A stretch of 64,000 nucleotides of DNA, taken from positions 1,860,001-1,924,000 of the forward strand of contig CP114121.1 of assembly GCA_029959195.1 (NCBI GenBank), read 5' to 3'. Both the position numbers and the translations under genes were made by a program. Origin of the DNA: Dictyophora rubrovolvata. Its lineage: Eukaryota > Basidiomycota > Agaricomycetes > Phallales > Phallaceae. Positions within the stretch are counted from its first letter, which is position 1. Each line of letters starts with the position of its first letter. A model generated the notes under the pieces. The model was not told where the DNA came from. It ran no database searches and worked only from the letters and a program-made list of their open reading frames with translations. Positions 33,381-45,556 of this stretch are shown here, piece by piece.

Positions 33381-36300
33381 TTATGATTTGTTTTGATGAA
33401 ATTCTACAGTATGAGCTCCAGGCGTTGTAACCTCTTCCTCGGAATCCCCTTCGTGTCCCATAACGGTTTCAGCCTCCCGGATTGAATCGGGGATATTATC
33501 CTTGGACTGACTATCTCGTTTCATTTCTTTGAAGTCAGAATCATCAGGCCGCGCATTTTTCAAGGCCTTCTCCAAGGCTTTATCTCCCCGTTTGGTTAAA
33601 CGTAATGACATGGCCGTTCTGAGCGATTCGACGTAAGTCTGATATTTAACAATCTCCGTAAGCAAGTACTGGGATTTTTTCTCCCAATTTGTTTGCGCTT
33701 TCCCAAAATTTGTGGACCGAGAGGCGTACTGATAATGAAGTTAGCAAGTACCCCCGAAAAAGGATATGATGTTCCGTTTGAGCTTACCAACGACGCCATA
33801 GGTTTTCGCAATTCGTTATGAGACTGAAGGTCGTTGTTTAGCAGCTCAACCTGTTTTTGAAGTGCTTCAAGCTGGGTCTCCTCATCGTGCATGCTAGAGA
33901 CGGAAGGAGGCAACGGGGGCTTCCACTCATGAATCATAATCCGATCGTAGGTCCTTCCAACAGTCGCAGCACCTTCCATGCTGCGTTTTTTCCCTCCGCT
34001 CTTTCCACTCCGTATACTAATCTTATCCGATAAAGATACTTCATCGTCTAGAATCGCGGACGTGTGACTTAGAGGGCTCAACACCCGGTTCCATCCATAT
34101 TCCATGTTTGATACACCTCCAGACAAAGGTTCCTTGCTTTGACGAGCTGCCCAGTAATTACACGTTGAAACCCATTCGTTGAGTAAATCTTCTGTTCCAG
34201 CTTGGAAGAAATATACACCTCCGTTGGCCAGAGTAAGGACAAAACAATGTGGCCGTTGGCGGTTGTATCCCGGAGGGGGTAAAACATGTGCCAATGAATG
34301 CGCCAGTGTCAGTTTACCAACCGACTGAGCATTTGCCTATCCAGATGTTACTACGTCAAACATATAAAAAGGGTATCAAGAGATACTCACAAGCCAATTA
34401 CCACCTCCAACGTTTTGACCATCAGCAACACCGCGTTCTCCAAATATAAACATGTCTAGTTCTCCTTTTTGGATAACAACGAACACGTCTTGCCAGTTTT
34501 TAGATTTTGCTCGTTTACCTGACGACTCCCAGTATTGTTTACGGCATAACATGCCTTCTTTGGCCCACGGAGCTCCTAACAATGCGAGCTCTTCCTCGGA
34601 GATGCTTACACTAGTGTCAGCACTGCCATCACTGGTGAGACTTCTAACATCGTCTTCTTGCGTTTCGCGAATAATTGTGTGTGAAAGGTTAGAAGCAAAT
34701 CCAAGAGCAGGTGTGTAATAAGCACTGAGGGGAACAGCCTGCAAATCTATGTTTAGCAGAGAATTCAAACGATGAATGACAGACAGACTTACATCCATAG
34801 ACGTAGCGAAACTCGGAGACGGACTGATACGACCATCACGCGAATCTCTGAAGTCGATGCTGCTATTACTACTGTAAGGACTGACACCGGTTTGCAGCAA
34901 CGTTTGTAATCCACGGATGCTTCCGCGTTTCAGCATAGCCATTCGGTCCTGCCCGCGTTGGCTATTACGGTGACGGAGGAGAGTATTATACGGTGTGTTA
35001 GGTGCCAATGTCGAGGACTGATTAGCGGGTATCTGAAACCCAGCAGGTTGACGAATTTCTTGAGACTTTACAGCAGCATATATATCCTAGAAAGTAAAAA
35101 GGTTCGGTATGATTGTGGTAATAAATTAATGGATAACATACGCGAAGCATATTCTCCATCTCAGTGTCCCAGCCGCGTCCATACTGTATCGAAGATACAC
35201 TACTACTACTTTGATTGCCGGCCGTACGAATTCGTGGCTCATTAACTGCAGTTATCGAACCTGGGGGTGGTGTTTGTACAGAGATAGAACTTGCGTTCTG
35301 AGAGGATATTTCTAACGGTGAAGCAACCTGTGAAGGCGGAAGATTGTCTTTTGAAATACTGGTCCAGCTATGCACGCTGCTGCTACGCTTAGGAGATTTT
35401 AAAGTCGACGTGCCAATATCGCTCCCATCTGAGCGAGCATGCATGCTGCTCGCATCATCGTATGTGAGATCTGGAGTACTTGCGCGAGCTGAGTTGGATC
35501 GCCGCTTGGTTTGAGCCTGAACAGCTTGTAAAGTATTTCGCACGAACTGGTTTCGTGACATGTGAGTTGAGAGATCGGCGATGTGTAGGTCGGTGTTTAA
35601 GAGTAGGATAGAATACGCAACAGCATGGACGACACCTAAATAGAAACAAACATTACATCAAAGATCCTCAGATATACATTCAAATGAAATAGTCATACTT
35701 GGGCTTCCGTAGATACTGGTGGGATTGCATTCCCAATAGCGACGACTGAATTCAGAGAGAATACGATCTATTTGTTGCGTCTCTCCTTTGAGATACAGCT
35801 GTGCACAAAATCGCCTAAAATATCAACCAAGTTTAGGGCTAATTGTGAGAAAAAGAGCGAGGTCATCACACCTAAATGCATAATCCAATCTCAGGCCTGA
35901 AAAGTCATAAAATTCAATGTAGTGATGCAAAGTGACGGCATTCAAACGACCACTAATCACATAAAATCAGAACCCAAAAGAGACAACCAAAAAGGCACAC
36001 GTACGCTCCACCTAACCATTCTGCAATTTTCTCCTTAGGCAAGAAAGTCTCATCGTTCTTCCAACATCGGGAAGCCAGTTCCCGACCTTTCGCTTCCAAT
36101 CCTTCCTCGTCTAAACTTGTTCCTCTACTCAAGGGAGATGCAATAGATTTACCGGGAGATCCTTCAGTGACGAGATCCACCTGGGACATTGAAGGGCTGA
36201 ATGGATATGATATTGATGCGTGTGAATGTACAAGGCGTACCGTCCGGTTGCCTTCAACACTGAGACTACGTGGTTGGGAAGATCGTCGATGTAAATCAGT

Positions 36301-38440
36301 TGCATCTCCTGCAAGAAAAGGATCCAATGAGGAAGAACCGGCTGGCGATTGGACCGATATACGTCGATTGGGAGTACTACTACTCACGATGACTGAAGGC
36401 TGAGTCGCAAACGGATTCGAGAGGGAAGGAGGCACTGGGTTGAGTGCTCTAGGTGAAGAAGATCCAGGCAATCCTAGCATGGGTGATGATGCAGCTCGCG
36501 ACGAGGCGTACAATGCTGATGCAGAAACAGGCGGCACTGTAGGACGTGAAACATTTCGACGAATAGTGTTGTTCCGAAGGGGAGAATCGGGTACGCTAAG
36601 AGACGAGCGATTTGAAGAGGAGGAGGCTGGTGAACGCTTCATCGTGGATGATCCAGTGGCATCAACGTCAGCTTTTAGATTGTCCAGGGCAGTGTCAATT
36701 CCCAGTACGCCTGGCCTTCCTATTGTTTCAGATAGCCTGGGGCGGATGGTTCCAGCACTTCCTTCGGAACGAGGGGTTGGAATTTGATCGGTAGTGTTGG
36801 ATCTTGAGCGATTATTAATTTGCCGTTCTGGTGAAGAGGGGTCTGTAATTTCAAGAGGCGTGCTTGATATAGGATCAAGTTGGGATAACTCGCCCTTAAA
36901 CAACCTCATGATGCCATTCGTATCCCATTCAGTTGAGACGGACGACATTTTATGCGGCTCCAATGATGGACGCGACGTTATCGAAGACGTCTCCGCTGTT
37001 TTAAATGAAGATTGAGAGACTGTCGTTTCAGTAGATGTCTTCTGCCATTCAAGATCTCCAACACTAGCACTGCGACGTCGGGCGCTAGATACTGACCCTT
37101 GGGCGCGGGTATGTGATTTGATTGTAGTATCTACAACTGGTGGTCTGGAAGAATCATCTGAAAATAGAAAATCCTGTTCCGCCATTTCATCATCAGCCGG
37201 TGTGAGTTCAGTGCTTCGCGGTTGCTTGGGCAAGGGTTTGGAAAAATCAAGGGAAGGAGATGGCGATGTAAAAACATCGGTAGGTGATGGTGCTGACTGA
37301 GCATTGGTTTGAAATCGTTCAGGTAATTGTGGGACAGGCGGGGGGTTTTGGGTTTGAGAAGCATAACGGGCGAAGAGTGGCGGTGCTACGTATCCCAGCG
37401 AAGGAGATGGCGTAACCTTTTGCTGCCAAGATACAATCGTTTAGAAAGGAGATGGGAAAGAAGCAAGGTAGATACGCGGAACGTACAGATTTATCACGAA
37501 AGGTGTCCTGTCCGAGCATTCTGCCAATGAAATTCGTTGCACGAACACGCATTGATCTACCAGCCTGATAGTAATTTTAATTTGGAAAACACGGTATTTA
37601 GAAACGTTGAGAACACACCTTGCTCCCGCTTCTCGATCGAGAATTTGTTAAACCCCAATCTGCGCCCGCATTGTTTGCTTCAGAAGATTTATTATTTAGT
37701 TCCTTCCCGACCGGTGTTCTCGGCGTGAAGGAGGTTGCTGAGACCATAGAAAAAGACGATGTCGACGAACTGCCGCGTAATCTCGGTTTCATTGTAGCGT
37801 TACTTTGACTGGGAGACAAAAATGACGAGGAATATTGGTCCTGAGGAACGGGTAGATTATTACTGTTACTACCCACAGATTTCAAACCGATGTTGCTATG
37901 GCCATTCTTCCTCAAGTCTGGTGTGCTAGCGGCAGCGGCTTGTGCTTTGAAGAAAGCACCACCGTTTCGACCTTGGGCTTCGCTAAACGGTGACTGGGAT
38001 TTTGAAGGAGCATCAGGAGTTGGGGGGACCACAATTAGATTGGTGGCCATGGGTCTTGACGGGGTGGGTGTTGGGGTAATGTCGTCGCTAGTAGACGAGA
38101 TCCCACCTGGGCTGGGCGCGAACGAAATCTTTAAGGAGTCGGCTAAGGGGGCTTGACTAGGTCTATTAAAAGTTCTTTGGTCGGTGTTGATGGACCGGTC
38201 GGGGCTTGTAGCACCCAAAGTCGTTACATCTACTCCCTCTCGCAAATGGACCGTACCACCGCCCTGCAAGGCGGCCTCGAAGTCCAGATCTGCTCGGGAC
38301 AAACGTGGAGAGGGCGACCTAGTTCCAGAGAAATTTACAGCTAATTTAGATGAATCCAATGACGCAACAGGCTGTAAGCAGCGTGAGTGTGCTGCTGATG
38401 GTGTTGCTGGTTGGCGCGACGAGCGGAAAAGACCGGCCAT
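33381..38440 (-). CDS. SYT1: Sec7-PH guanine nucleotide exchange factor for Arf (SYT1-like)
   Basis: A large Arf-GEF that would activate Arf-family GTPases in vesicle traffic. A long Ser/Pro-rich disordered N-terminus (about 650 residues, e.g. SSSNRSSLSVPDSPLRNN) precedes the Sec7 domain. Sec7 blocks are FLPKEKIAEWLGG, FYDFSGLRLDYAFRRFCAQL, YLKGETQQIDRILSEFSRR (with the catalytic Glu in KGET) and AVAYSILLLNTDLHIAD. After another Ser-rich linker comes a split PH domain: KEGMLCRKQYWESSGKRAKS, WQDVFVVIQKGELDMFIF and HCFVLTLANGGVYFFQAGT, then DLLNEWVSTCNYWAARQS. A helical tail (EALQKQVELLNNDLQSH) ends in QNKS. The order Sec7-linker-PH matches yeast Syt1 and its fungal relatives. About ten exons; the ATG at 38440 starts MAGLFRSSRQ. 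Confidence 0.93.
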
Positions 38441-39715
38441 TTCCCAGCGTAATGAGCCTTCTGCAATTAACGCGGTAAAAAAATTTGAAAGTAAAAAACT
38501 TCCTGTAACAGTGGATACAATTCAAAAGTCGACCTTCCAGAGCGTTGCAGACTTACCCGACGCCGGGAGGCTTGTGCTGGGGCTGAGCTCAAGCCAGTTG
38601 TACACAGGGACACACACTGGTCCTTCTCCCGACGTATCTTCTATTCCCATTCAAAACAATCATCTGGCTCAGTCAATTCGGGTATCATGGTTTTTTATTT
38701 CACATAATTGAACACAAGGGAGTCGCCGTTTTTTCGTGGCAAGCTTCAAACTGAAGCCTTTCTTTTTTCCGAGTGCATGGCCAGACGAAGGCCGTCCATT
38801 ACGCGCATTACGATTTCCCGCTGAGAAACGAAATTTTCAATTTCATTTCACATCTCCAGCTGAAATAATGAAAATAGCATCCCGGGGCTGAACAAATCAA
38901 AGCACTTGGCAGACCACGTTGCAGGATGATTGTTATGCTCGCCACGACCCCCCAAAGTGACCGTGATCTGCATTTTCGTGGTCAAGTTTGTAGGCTTAAA
39001 CGCTCAATTGGCAACCCTATAACCACGACGTAGAAACGTGTGCTGTTGTCAAGACGGAACATGAAAAGAAATGGCATGCACCACGGGAGTTGAAAGACCG
39101 TACAAAACAATACCTGGCACTGAGATAACCTTCGGTTACAGTTTTGTACGTTCTTTGAATCATGTTTTACCGAACGATAGTGGCCATTTTGACACAGTTC
39201 ATTTGAAGCTCCATCAATGTTAATAACGTCTAAACTTTAAAAAATATCGATCGATCATCGACAGACTGACATGGAAAACCAACCTCTTCGTCAAATCGAT
39301 TCACCGGCTCTAAAAAAAGCATGTACCCGTGTGTTATTCGAACTGCATTTTTGTGAGAATGTGATGGTAATAAAGTCTGACTCCTCCGGTTTAAACACCT
39401 TGTGTCAAGCACAACAACGGTCTACTCAAGCTCAGTCTCTCGGTAATGCCAACCCCCGTAGATCAAGCCATACTTATGAGCCCGCACACATGCGTGTATG
39501 TATTCAGTTTGGCAAGCATTGGAGCCTCATACCCTAGCCATGGCTATCGAGTGTCGTCGGCAAAGAAATCTTCGTCCACAATATGGCTCTTTCGAAAGAG
39601 CCATTTAGCCCTATGGCCTATAACTAAGCTATAAAGGAAGATCCTCCGTAACATTCGCTCATTATTGCTCATTATCGCTCATTCTCAGTCATCATCTGAC
39701 TCCTCCATAGTCTAA
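38441..39715. other. Divergent intergenic region with inverted repeats
   Basis: About 1.3 kb between divergent starts. It holds a 10-bp inverted repeat (CGTACAAAAC at 39099-39108 and its complement at 39141-39150), a near-perfect palindrome centred at 39593-39594, and a short repeat of GCTCATTAT-type units at 39656-39683. No gene was recognised. Confidence 0.55.
39583..39604. repeat. 22-bp perfect palindrome
   Basis: The sequence reads ATGGCTCTTTC followed directly by its exact reverse complement, centred on TTCGAA. It lies 112 bases before the ATG of the 39716 gene and could be a dimeric factor site or a small hairpin. No known motif is recognised. Confidence 0.6.
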
Positions 39716-40734
39716 ATGTTGTTCACCGACTCAAAGGAAAAGGTCTCTCATCCTTCCGCTTCGGCCCCTCTAAAGCATCACCTCTTTCGCGATGCACTGC
39801 ACGAGTTCGCTCACAAACACAAAAATGGTCTCCCAACTGTTATATCGATTCTCCAAGGTTTTCAGGACATCATAGCAGTTTCGCCTTTGTCATTCCTCAC
39901 GCCGGCCCTTGTGGTTCTAACTCAGCTTATTTCAACCATCAAGGTTAGTGTCATATTTCACATTATTAACCATTGCTAAGCCGAGTCTATATCAGGATGC
40001 TAATGGCAATCATGATGATGGTCACATTATAGCTTCCAAGGTCTCTGAATACATCAATGCGATTCAAGCATACGCGAATTGTTCTGATGACGATTCACTG
40101 AGGGCCCTCCAACAAAACGATATTACGATATACCTTCAGTACGTGGAAGTAGTACTTTGGATCTTTATTCTCCTGATTCGATATTTAGTTTTTTGAAACA
40201 AGCTCAGGAAACAGCAGCTAAAGTGGACAATCAAAAACATCTTCCAGCCCTTTTCCATGTATTTGAAAATAAAGCCGTCCTTGAGAAGACTTCGAAGGAG
40301 GTTGATAGCTCAAAAATCGAATTTATGGTGTGTGGAGAGACAACATGTGTTATATTGTTATAACCAGTTTCACATAGTTAAAAATGATCCTTGCGATGAG
40401 CAAAAAATTAGACGAACTACATGCAGATCGCGTCAAAAATGAGACTTGTTCTAACCATGAACCGAATCCGTCTATTCATTCTGTTCCCCCAACTTCCAAA
40501 GACCATGCCCAGCAAAGTTCTCGCGTGTTAGTCCACGAAAGGTCGTCCAACCCTGTAGCCCGGATGGTTAACCCGCCAGTATCTGGCGTTTCCAAGCAAC
40601 CCAATATCAAGGCACTCGACCAAACTCGATCCCCTCTGTCCATGCCAGTTCCCCAAATTAATAGCCGAATACATAAAGATACCAGAATGCCCGAACCAGA
40701 GCTTCACCATCTCCCACCGCGACATTATCATTGA
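39716..40734 (+). CDS. MLKL-NTD-like helical-bundle protein with Pro/basic tail
   Basis: A helical protein resembling the N-terminal domain of mixed-lineage-kinase-domain-like proteins (MLKL_NTD/HeLo type), a fold also found in many mushroom proteins. After a short leader, the first long helix is hydrophobic (LPTVISILQGFQDIIAVSPL, then LVVLTQLISTIK). A phase-0 intron is followed by DANGNHDDGHIIASKVSEYI, as in the paralogues at 42.5, 47.4 and 62.0 kb. Two further exons (KQAQETAAKVDNQ; KKLDELHADRVKNE) continue the helices. A disordered Pro/Ser/His-rich tail (LHHLPPRHYH) closes the protein. There is no kinase, NACHT or protease domain. The function is unknown; a membrane- or signalling-adaptor role is only inference. 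The third and fourth exons are less certain. Confidence 0.68.
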
Positions 40735-41307
40735 TTTGATATCTATGATAAACGTGTTCGGGTTTCTGGGTAGTTGATTTAACCCCTTACTTACATTCTT
40801 TACTTTGGATGATCTATTTGAGCCATAGTCCCCAATTTTTTAATAATATATTTGCTGTTGTTATAGCGACATAAGTGGTAACAGTTGGAAAATTGTCTGG
40901 GACTACAATCTACCCCTCTAGCCACTACATTCGGGACGTGAGCGACTGTCAACTCTGCAGCCCTTGGCTGGAGGCTGATCAGTAACCAACGACATGTTAG
41001 AACCGCTTGAATTTAAGATCTCCCTCTGTTGTGTACTCATTGTTGAGATATAAAAAAAAAAGGGGGGGGGGGCAGGGTGTCGATTTAGCCAGTGGACACC
41101 AGGAGAGCGGATATAATCCGTTCTCTTCGAGGTGCGCTTTATGCGCAAGGCGAATCGTCATTTATGACAAGGCTGTATATTAATCTATAGCTAATATATG
41201 GTAGAGTAGTGAGGATGTTTAGCAAGGAGAAATTTTAGGGGGTTAGACGTTTGTACTATTTTTTGGAGGGGATTGAGGGGGTTTAGGTAGGGATTAGCTA
41301 CATGGGT
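40735..41307. other. Intergenic with an A10G11 tract
   Basis: About 570 bases between convergent genes. A run of 10 A then 11 G lies at 41052-41072. The rest is simple A/T-rich sequence with no gene. Confidence 0.6.
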
Positions 41308-42533
41308 TTATGGTGTTGCTGCACCTCTTTTTCTTTCTCTGCCTCTGCCTCTGCCTCTGCCTCTGCCACGCCGACCGAATCCTCTGCCACGCATGGGGGG
41401 CTTGGCGAGTTGTGTGAAAGGGTGGCTGAGTGGACATCCGTTGAGTTGCGTGTCGGATTGGGTCGGTAAAACTGGTGGGGGGACTCGAATGTTAAGTTGA
41501 GTAAAAAGGAGTAGTGGCTGGATATTCGTTGGGTGCAAGGGAGCCGCTTCTTTAAAGTTAGTCGTCCTCTGACTCGGTTCAGTCTCAATCCGCTGACAGA
41601 AATCTTGGTTGGATCGTTGTTCAATTTTGTCCAGCCGCGTAGAGATTTGATCTAGTTTGGCGCCAATCTCTTCTGATTTTTCCAAGAACTGGCCGAGAAG
41701 AATGGCTATCTGCTTAGATACGAATTGGAAGCTTTTTCGAGGGCAGTTCATAATCACTTCACTTGCCTCTTCAGTCAAAGTCTGTGAACTAAGTCTCCTT
41801 TTTTCTATCTCGGAAATAGAGCCATTCTGAAAAATTAATATTCTGACAGCGAAACGTGAGGCAGAAACTCACGAGGAAAAGGTGAAGTCCATCATTGAGC
41901 TTTTTTGTTAAAGCTTGCAATTTCTGCTTGTCAGACAAGACATGACGTAGGCTAGCGAAAGGACCTCGCTTCTTCACCTCAGTGGTAAATTCGCCGATTT
42001 CAACGAGTGTTCTGGCATCACATGAGACATGTGTTCGCAATTTGGTAATTAAACGACAACGACTCACTCGATAAAATACTCCAGAAACATCGGAGGAAGA
42101 TTGAACAAAGGGTCGTCCTTTGGACATACGGAATCTAAGGCAATTTTCAAATGCGCTTCGGTAAGTCCCAAAAGATATTTCGCGTTTTCGGAGTTTTCTT
42201 TTGTGTCCTGTATTTGATATCAGTGTTGAGAAAAGTAATGGGGTGAAGCAAACCAACCTTGACAGCATTGAGGAGTTTGACCAAAACATGAAAAAGGGCA
42301 TGTAGTCCTGGTATTTGAGAACACTCTGCGATTGTTTCAAGACATTCAAGGACCTGAATCGCAGAGGAGAGGCGAGCGATGGATTTGGAAGAGCCATAAT
42401 GTTTAATCAAAGTATTTGCATCAAGTCGGATCTGTGAAGTAGTCGATGGACATCGAACGGGGGCGGGCAATCCCCGGACGAGAGAGGACTTTGAGGCCGT
42501 AGCGAGAACTTTGGGGACGAATTTCTGTAACAT
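41308..42533 (-). CDS. MLKL-NTD-like helical-bundle protein with an Arg-Gly-rich tail
   Basis: A second MLKL_NTD-like protein. Exon 1 (ATG at 42533) ends in a hydrophobic helix ALFHVLVKLLNAVK. The phase-0 intron is followed by DTKENSENAKYLLGLTEAHL. Exon 3 carries the pattern GEFTTEVKKRGPFASLRHV and SDKQKLQALTKKLNDGLHLF, in which a basic helix is followed by 'DK..L..L...L.D....F', typical of this fold. Exon 4 adds a coiled-coil-like helix (LEKSEEIGAKLDQISTRLDK) and a long disordered part, finishing with RGRGFGRRGRGRGRGRG and RKRGAATP. That RG run is encoded by a CTCTGC microsatellite. An RG-rich, RNA-binding-like tail on a helical bundle is unusual. Function unknown; four exons, all in frame. 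Confidence 0.72.
41336..41368. repeat. Hexanucleotide microsatellite (TCTGCC)n inside a gene
   Basis: About five copies of TCTGCC. On the minus strand it encodes the alternating Arg-Gly run of the 41308-42533 protein. Copy number is likely to vary between strains. Confidence 0.85.
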
Positions 42534-42957
42534 CTCCACAAGATTAAGGTGCCAGTGTTAGGGTAGTAAATTTATACGTTTTCATTGAAACCTAATTGAC
42601 TTCGCCTGTAATTGTATTTTCAGATCTGAAGCCAGAACAGATCTATGAGAAACAAATCGCAAGTACGACCCGGGAGCAGCTAAGCCATGGAACCTAGGTG
42701 CATAACCACAACGCCATGGCAGGGGCCTCGGCAAGTCACCACTGCTGGTAGTAGAATACACCGAGACTCGGAGTCGACCCAAACAAAGCTTAGGGGAAGA
42801 TGTCGTGCAATAGAAAGGGTTTTTCAGAAATAAAATTTGTAGATTATCGCGAGATTATCACCATTGCTGAGCTAGTAATAGGAAAGAGTTCAAGTTGTGC
42901 CAAAGTTGTGTATAATTGCTTACCGAAACTGTCACAGCATGCATTAGCGCTCACACC
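42534..42957. other. Divergent promoter region
   Basis: About 420 bases between the starts of the MLKL-like gene (-) and IME4 (+). It contains a T-loop-like GTCGACTC and a CTCGG/CCGAG stem near 42727-42774, but no tRNA can be built from it. Confidence 0.55.
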
Positions 42958-45199
42958 ATGTCCTCATCCTCTCTCGAGCAAGTCATATACAATGTTCTCC
43001 TTAAGTCGACGGTTCAGATACCAATTCCCTCGTCACGAGTATTAGCCCATCTTATAGCAGACTTAGATGGACAATGCGCGGCCTCAGGAATCAAACTAAA
43101 ACTATCTGACCAGGCAAAAGTGAATGAGTCCTTGGAGAAGTTGAACCAAAGAGGAGTTATTATGCTGCAACACGAACGAAACGCAATCGGGCTACATGTC
43201 ATATCTCTCAAATGTGATCCCGGTCAAGATGCTACTTATAAGCGGAAAAGAGAAGAAGCGGATGTCGACTTGGCGAGGCTGAAAGGAGGTGTCATGCGTC
43301 CGTCTGCCATGGCTTTGCGCATGAAACGTCAGCCTATACTTTCTAGCTTATCGGATCCCACTACACAGGATATTTTTGCATTATTACAAAAACCAACAGC
43401 CAGGCAGCGATTATTAGCCGAGCAGGTGAGTATTATGAGGCACACTTTGTTGGTCAGGGCGGTGCATTAAAAATTTTACATCGACACCCATAGTTCGCGT
43501 CTCCACATGACGAATTTGAATCCGTTTGTGAACACATTACAAGGGATGGATGTCTGAAAGCCAGGATGGCAGATGAGTCACAAGATGCCATGGAATGTGA
43601 AAGAGTACACCTCAACTTAAACCCTATTTCACATTTTCACTCTATTAAAAAATTATGTCACAGATTCATTTCCGACCTTTGATCAGACCACATACCGATC
43701 CAAGCTTGGGCCATTGCTCATATCTGAATACTTGTTATTCTGAGCCCACTTACGCGCTTTCTCCCTCTATTCCCCCATTTTTATCCAGCACACCTTCAAC
43801 ACCATCCGCTAGCTCCAATACATCCCGTCTCAACTCAAACGTCTCACTTCCGTCTGGTTTAGGGGCCGGAGGAAAAGGGAAAGAGAAAGCGCCATGCCGG
43901 TATTTACATTTTGAGGTCGATTATGACGGCACCATGGAGGACGCAGAGAGGGAACGTAAGAGGCTGAGAACAAGGAGGGAGGCTGAGCGCGCTAGGAACG
44001 GATTCAGCGTTGTTGGGACGGACAGACATTGTTTGACTATTGGGTGCGGCCCATACGGGCGAATATCCGAACCTGTAAGCGAAGCTCTTGTAGAACAACT
44101 GAAACGACTTTCCTTATACTCTTTCAGTATCCTCCTCAATGGATAAATTGTGATCTCCGTCGATTCGATTACTCTGTTTTAGGAAAATTTCATGTCATAA
44201 TGGCCGATCCGCCATGGGACATCCATATGAGTGTGAGCTTATTCCACTCTTTTTTAACGTTTATTTAGTCTATTCGCTTCGATTTTAGCTCCCTTACGGA
44301 ACATTGACAGATGATGAGATGCGCGCAATGCCTATGCCTATGCTTCAAGATGAAGGATTGCTTTTTCTCTGGGTTACTGGTCGTGCGATGGAAGTTGGCA
44401 GGGAGTGTATGCGCGTATGGGGGTACGTAAGGTCCTTTAATCTTGTATTCTTTCTGCAGCTGATGAAATCCACTCAGGTATACTCGAGTCGACGAAGTTA
44501 TATGGTTGAAAACTAATCAAGTATTCAGTTTCATCAATATTATTTCGATGTTATCCTTACTATGTTATGCCTTTTAAGCTCCAACGTGTTATACGAACGG
44601 GACGGACTGGGCATTGGCTCAAGTAGGTTCAAATTGACTTCTTTTCTGCTGATTTCATATACTCAATCTATCTATCAGCCACACGAAGGAACATATGTTA
44701 ATAGGCATTAAAACATCCGTGTCTAATGAGCAAACATATGATAAGACTTCCACGACATCGGCGCTTAAATTTCCTTCTTGGATAAATAGAGGCCTTGATA
44801 CCGATGTCATAGTGAGCGAAGTGCGCGAAACGAGCCGAAAACCCGAGGAAGTTTATGGTTTGATTGAGAGAATGTGTCCCGGTGGAAGGAAAGTTGGTGA
44901 GGATATAAAACTCCCAAATTGCACGCCTATATAAGCACGAAATTTCCCTTCTAGAAATATTTGGTCGGAAACACAATGTTCGACCTGGTTGGCTTACATT
45001 GGGTAATCAGCTTGGCAACGCTGATCAAATATATGAAGAAGAATTGGCTAGAAGGATCAAAGAACGGTACATCTATTTTTTTCCACCCCCTCGTTGCTTG
45101 CCTCAACGTAATATATTTAGATATCCTGAAAGAATGAATTTGGCCCCACAGCCAAGTCAGGAACAAACCCATACAGAAAAGGATAAAATGGAAGAATAA
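42958..45199 (+). CDS. IME4: mRNA N6-adenosine methyltransferase, METTL3/IME4 (MT-A70 family)
   Basis: The catalytic subunit type of the m6A writer, which methylates adenosine in mRNA using S-adenosylmethionine. An N-terminal helical region ([15 protein letters not shown]) is followed by [20 protein letters not shown] and a linker with a probable basic nuclear signal ([15 protein letters not shown]). The MT-A70 domain starts at [18 protein letters not shown] and holds the catalytic DPPW ([10 protein letters not shown]). It continues [68 protein letters not shown] and [21 protein letters not shown]-type blocks. It ends in KDKMEE. Retention of DPPW marks METTL3 rather than the inactive METTL14 type. 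About nine exons; the start at 42958 is the first ATG of this frame. Confidence 0.95.
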
Positions 45200-45556
45200 G
45201 CCTTGCGATTTATCTGCCTAATGTCATGGTACGTAAATTTTTTCAGTGCCGTTTGCGCATACTTAGTCGAAGCAATAGGTTTTAATAAGATTCAACTGGA
45301 AGCCGCTCCACTAGTCGTGATTGTAATATCGTTTGAACATCAATGGAATGGACTCGTGAAAGCGTCAGCATGGCGGCTTCTTTCAAAAGTATTGAAAAAA
45401 AAAAGCACGAGAATTTATCGGATCTACTAACACATGCATTCATCTCGATAATTGGTTGTGAGAAAGTTGAGTTACTGTACTATATTGAGCACGTGTGCAA
45501 CAATGTTGCTGCCAAGTTTTAGTGTATGATATCGTTGTGCTAATGATAACATGATC
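45200..45556. other. Spacer, no gene recognised
   Basis: About 360 A/T-rich bases after IME4. An A9 run lies near 45397. The region merges into the pseudogene, whose 3' limit is not sharp. Confidence 0.5.

Noticed and set aside
39099-39150. 10-bp inverted repeat CGTACAAAAC with a 32-base loop
   Set aside because: It has no T-run, duplication or coding context, and one such repeat is expected by chance over a window of this size.
41298-41624. Ala-Glu repeat frame (AEAEAEAE) overlapping the RG tail
   Set aside because: It is the same hexamer repeat read in another frame; the RG frame is continuous with the upstream exons.
42727-42774. tRNA-like T-loop (GTCGACTC) and CTCGG/CCGAG stem
   Set aside because: No acceptor stem, D arm or anticodon arm can be built around it on either strand.
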